Shown: positions 13,945-16,209 of the stretch, in pieces
Layout of the letters: each line of letters starts with the position of its first letter
Position numbering within the stretch: position 1 is the first letter of the stretch
Assembly (NCBI GenBank): GCA_007126675.1
Contig: SLAU01000074.1
Span: 1 to 16,209 of the forward strand
Reading direction: 5' to 3'
DNA: 16,209 bases
DNA from: Balneolaceae bacterium
GTDB taxonomy: Bacteria; Bacteroidota; Rhodothermia; Balneolales; Balneolaceae
The notes under the pieces: generated by a model
Seen by the model: only the letters and a program-made list of their open reading frames with translations
Databases searched by the model: none
Told to the model about the DNA's origin: nothing
Made by a program: the position numbers and the translations under genes

Positions 13945-14832
13945 TTAAATTGTTCCTTTAGTTGTAGGGAGAATGCCCGTAATTCTTTCGTTGCGGCTTA
14001 CTGCAAAGCGTAATGCCCGTGCAAAGCCTTTGAACACCGCTTCAATGATGTGATGTTCATTTTTTCCGCTTGCACTAACATGCAATGTTGCCTTTGCGTT
14101 CATGGCAAGAGTGTAATAAAAATGTTCTAACATCTCGTTAGGGAAATCACCTACGTACTCTCGCTTAAGTGCGACATCCCATTTCAGAAAAGGGCGGTCT
14201 GACAGGTCAATTGCAACGGTTGCCTGAGCTTCATCCATCGGCAGAACAAACCCGTATCGCTGAATGCCAGCTTTGTTATCAGATATGGCCTTGCGAATAG
14301 CTTCTCCAAGGGCAATAGCTGTATCTTCAATTGTGTGGTGTTCATCCACCTCCAGATCACCTTTGCAGGTAAGTTCAAGATCAATCAGTCCGTGGCGGGC
14401 AATTTGATCGAGCATATGATCAAAAAAGTTAAGCCCGGTACTGACTTTACTTTTTCCCGTTCCGTCAAGATTGATGGATACGTATATGTCGGTCTCTTTT
14501 GTGGTTCTCTTTATTTCTGCTTTCCGTGAAGGGAATAGTATCGCGCGGCTGAGGTTGATCCAGTTTTCAGCCTCCTCAATAACTTTGCCGTTAGCTACAA
14601 ACTGAAGACCGTTGTCATTTTTGATCAGACCATCGGCATCTTCAAGTTCAAAACCTGCGTTTGTAATCTTCTCATTTTTCAAAAGTCCGAGCCGGCTCGC
14701 GTTCAGTTCCGATTCATCATACGAAAGTTCAAAACCGGATTCAGACAGATACTTGAGCCCAAACAAAGCTCCGCCCGGAAGCAGATTTTCTGAACCGGAT
14801 TTAAGTGCGGATGTTTCGATGTATATTTTCAT
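13945..14832 (-). CDS. hisB: Imidazoleglycerol-phosphate dehydratase with a degenerate HAD-like N-terminal region
   Basis: A 295-residue protein. Residues 103-295 are a complete dehydratase (RTTKETDIYV, FFDHMLDQIARHG, EVDEHHTIEDTAIALGEA with the metal-binding His165/His166, FVLPMDEAQA, EHHIIEAVFKGFARALR), carrying out the sixth step from imidazole glycerol phosphate to imidazole acetol phosphate. The extra 102 residues at the N-terminus are unusual. The start KIYIETSAL lines up with the KYLFIDRDGTL nucleophile motif of bifunctional HisB, but with Glu and Ser in place of the two Asp. LLPGGALFGLKYLSESGFELSY resembles the next HAD segment. AENWINLSRAI...RKAEIKRTTKET resembles the linker before the dehydratase. 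I infer a shrunken, phosphatase-dead relic; histidinol-phosphatase would then be encoded elsewhere. ATG 14832 is the start. An inverted-repeat-filled 321 bp gap separates it from hisC upstream. Confidence 0.93.
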   Translation of the reverse strand: MKIYIETSALKSGSENLLPGGALFGLKYLSESGFELSYDESELNASRLGLLKNEKITNAGFELEDADGLIKNDNGLQFVANGKVIEEAENWINLSRAILFPSRKAEIKRTTKETDIYVSINLDGTGKSKVSTGLNFFDHMLDQIARHGLIDLELTCKGDLEVDEHHTIEDTAIALGEAIRKAISDNKAGIQRYGFVLPMDEAQATVAIDLSDRPFLKWDVALKREYVGDFPNEMLEHFYYTLAMNAKATLHVSASGKNEHHIIEAVFKGFARALRFAVSRNERITGILPTTKGTI

Positions 14833-14853
14833 GTTGTATAATTTTAGGAGTCA

Positions 14854-15152
14854 CCACAGAGGGCAATGTGTTACATTCATATGGATTCAACTATAATTGC
14901 GTCAGTTCGAGATAAGTATTTGGAAAAGTAGCCCTTTGATTGTCCATAAGAACACTTGGTTGAAATAACATAATAAATTTAGTCATGCCGGACCCCGATC
15001 CGGCATCTCCTGACCATATCAACGTCTGGAGATCCCGGATCTTCGCTAACGCTTCGTCCGGGATGACGCCCTTTTTGGACAAAGTCATTTTTATTCCAAT
15101 AATTATATGTCGAATTTAGTTTATAATTCAAATTCTTCCGTGCCCTCCGTGG
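14854..15152. repeat. Inverted CCACRGAGGGCA arms bounding the hisC-hisB gap
   Basis: CCACAGAGGGCA (14854-14865) and TGCCCTCCGTGG (15141-15152) are inverted copies matching at 11 of 12 bases. They lie at the two ends of the 321 bp space between hisC (stop at 15154) and hisB (start at 14832). The wording resembles common intergenic repeats. The space has no convincing gene; its middle holds the REP-like element at 14982-15067. The arms may represent one inserted unit or two independent copies. Confidence 0.55.
14982..15067. repeat. REP-like nested hairpin in the hisC-hisB gap
   Basis: GTCATGCCGGA (14982-14992) faces TCCGGGATGAC (15057-15067), matching at 10 of 11. Inside, GATCCGGCATCTCC (14997-15010) faces GGAGATCCCGGATC (15028-15041), matching at 13 of 14. 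Together they form a long two-part hairpin. The GTCATGCCGGA...TCCGGGATGAC wording is a widespread type of extragenic repeat. Lying inside the his transcript, it could act as an RNA-stability element or a partial terminator. Confidence 0.75.
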
Positions 15153-15153
15153 C

Positions 15154-16209
15154 TCAACTTAGTTCAATTATTTCCTTCAGCGTCCTCAAAAATCGCACAT
15201 TCTCATCAGGCAGCCCGATGGTAACGCGCAAACAGTTTTCGCAGAGCGGTTCATTTCCCCGGTAGCGGACAATCACTCCTTTTTCGGCCAGTTTCTGATA
15301 CACCTCTTTGGCATCCCGGATTTTAAATAGCAGAAAATTCGCATCAGAGGGATATACTTTTTCAACCGCATCGCTGTGCATTAGCTGTTCGGCCACATAG
15401 GCTCGCTCTTCCTGGATTTTTTCAATGTTAAAGTTGAACAGCTCGGTATTGTCAAACGCTTTCATGGCAGTATCAACCGTCAGTTTGTTGATGTTGTAAG
15501 GTGCCTTAACACGCATCATATAATTGATAATATCCGGACTTGCGACAGCCACGCCCAGACGGATTCCCGCAAGCCCGAACGCTTTCGAAAAGGTTTGCAG
15601 AACCACCAGGTTCGGATACTGCTGCACAAGCTGAGCCATCGATTCCCTCCGGCTGAAGTCGACATAGGCCTCATCAACCACAACAATACCGGGGAAAGTT
15701 GCAGCCAGTTTCAGCAGGTCGGTTTGCTTCATATCGTTTGCCGTTGGGTTGTTGGGCGAGCAGAGAAACAGCAGCTTTGTGGATTCATCAGCGGTGCTCA
15801 ATATTTCGTCTGTCCTCAGCTGAAACTTTTCGGTTAGCGGCACCTCTTTTACACTCACATTGTTGATATCGGCAGCCACTTTATACATGCCGTAAGTGGG
15901 CGGCGTTGTGATGATGGAGTCACGTCCCGGTTCACAAAAAATCCGCATCAGCAGATCGATCGGTTCATCGCTGCCAACTCCCAGGAAAATATTTTCCATT
16001 TCCACATCCCGGTAATCCGCAATTTTTTGGCGGAGTGCATCATGCGTAGGAGATGGATACCGGTGCAGCTCCAGCGAATTTCGCACCACGGATCCATAAC
16101 TGTTCTCATTGGCATCCAAAAGCATCCCTTTATCAAAATCATCCCGCGCACTGCGGTAGGGAGTGAGGTTTCGGATGTTTTCACGAATCAGGGTTTCGAT
16201 ATTTTTGGT
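15154..16209 (-). CDS. hisC: Histidinol-phosphate aminotransferase HisC (5' end off the window)
   Basis: A fold-type I PLP aminotransferase that moves the amino group of glutamate to imidazole acetol phosphate. 351 residues are visible, and the frame stays open to the window edge (IETLIRENIRNLTPYRSARD at its start), so only a few N-terminal residues are missing relative to the usual length of about 350-360. An internal ATG at 16125 is not the start. Motifs, counted from the first visible residue: LDANENSYG near 31, HRYPSP near 49, CSPNNPT (150-156), VVVDEAYVDF with the PLP-binding Asp179, the Schiff-base Lys209 in TFSKAFGLAGIRLG, and the C-terminal RYRGNEPLCENCLRVTIGLPDEN. It is the first his gene of the visible series; hisG and hisD are expected to its right. 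The stop TGA (15154-15156) abuts an inverted-repeat arm. Confidence 0.96.
   Translation of the reverse strand, partial: TKNIETLIRENIRNLTPYRSARDDFDKGMLLDANENSYGSVVRNSLELHRYPSPTHDALRQKIADYRDVEMENIFLGVGSDEPIDLLMRIFCEPGRDSIITTPPTYGMYKVAADINNVSVKEVPLTEKFQLRTDEILSTADESTKLLFLCSPNNPTANDMKQTDLLKLAATFPGIVVVDEAYVDFSRRESMAQLVQQYPNLVVLQTFSKAFGLAGIRLGVAVASPDIINYMMRVKAPYNINKLTVDTAMKAFDNTELFNFNIEKIQEERAYVAEQLMHSDAVEKVYPSDANFLLFKIRDAKEVYQKLAEKGVIVRYRGNEPLCENCLRVTIGLPDENVRFLRTLKEIIELS

Noticed and set aside
14891..15088. 65-codon open frame in the hisC-hisB gap
   Set aside because: It is made mostly of the REP-like repeat read in one frame; no start signal and no family resemblance.
15157..16209. Histidine attenuator with a His-rich leader peptide
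   Set aside because: No His-codon run was seen in any gap of the window. The true 5' leader of the his cluster would lie beyond the right edge.

Overview
This 16.2 kb window looks like a chromosomal segment of a Bacteroidota-type bacterium, most plausibly from the Balneolota/Rhodothermota side of that group (inference). The reasons are the family set (Bacteroidota-style histidine genes, an AbgT transporter, a split HipA kinase with a CxxC...HxxC start), moderate GC, and the lack of clear Shine-Dalgarno sites in front of most genes. Two genes appear to start at TTG.

Layout from the left. A heptamer repeat (1-40) is followed by a small CxxC AhpD-like protein (61-396, minus), a divergent AbgT-type transporter (646-2250, plus), a hairpin terminator, an alpha/beta hydrolase (2356-3114, minus), a second hairpin of the same repeat family, and the large subunit of glutamate synthase (3205-7659, minus). 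The rest is a histidine biosynthesis cluster on the minus strand, read from right to left: hisC (5' end off the window), hisB, hisH, hisA, hisF, hisE. hisG and hisD are probably just beyond the right edge. GltB supplies glutamate, the amino donor for HisC, and HisH/HisF consume glutamine, so the neighbourhood is metabolically coherent.

The his cluster is broken up. A three-gene HipBST-like toxin-antitoxin operon (11375-12850, plus) sits between hisH and hisA. A serpin, probably a lipoprotein (9170-10420, plus), sits between hisA and hisF. Both point against his transcription, so the his genes can no longer share one simple transcript. Only hisF and hisE remain tightly coupled (2 bp apart). 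The other gaps carry inverted repeats.

The most interesting items are: (1) the HipBST-like operon, with two near-perfect operators and a degenerate third spaced exactly 40 bp apart over a consensus promoter and the hipB ribosome-binding site; (2) a HisB with a roughly 100-residue N-terminal region that looks like a shrunken, catalytically dead HAD phosphatase domain; (3) a set of intergenic hairpins built from short 7-9 bp words whose sequence differs from gap to gap while the design recurs; (4) a 191 bp nested inverted-repeat element resembling a MITE; and (5) an apparently inhibitory bacterial serpin. No CRISPR array, rRNA, tRNA, transposase or phage gene was seen.
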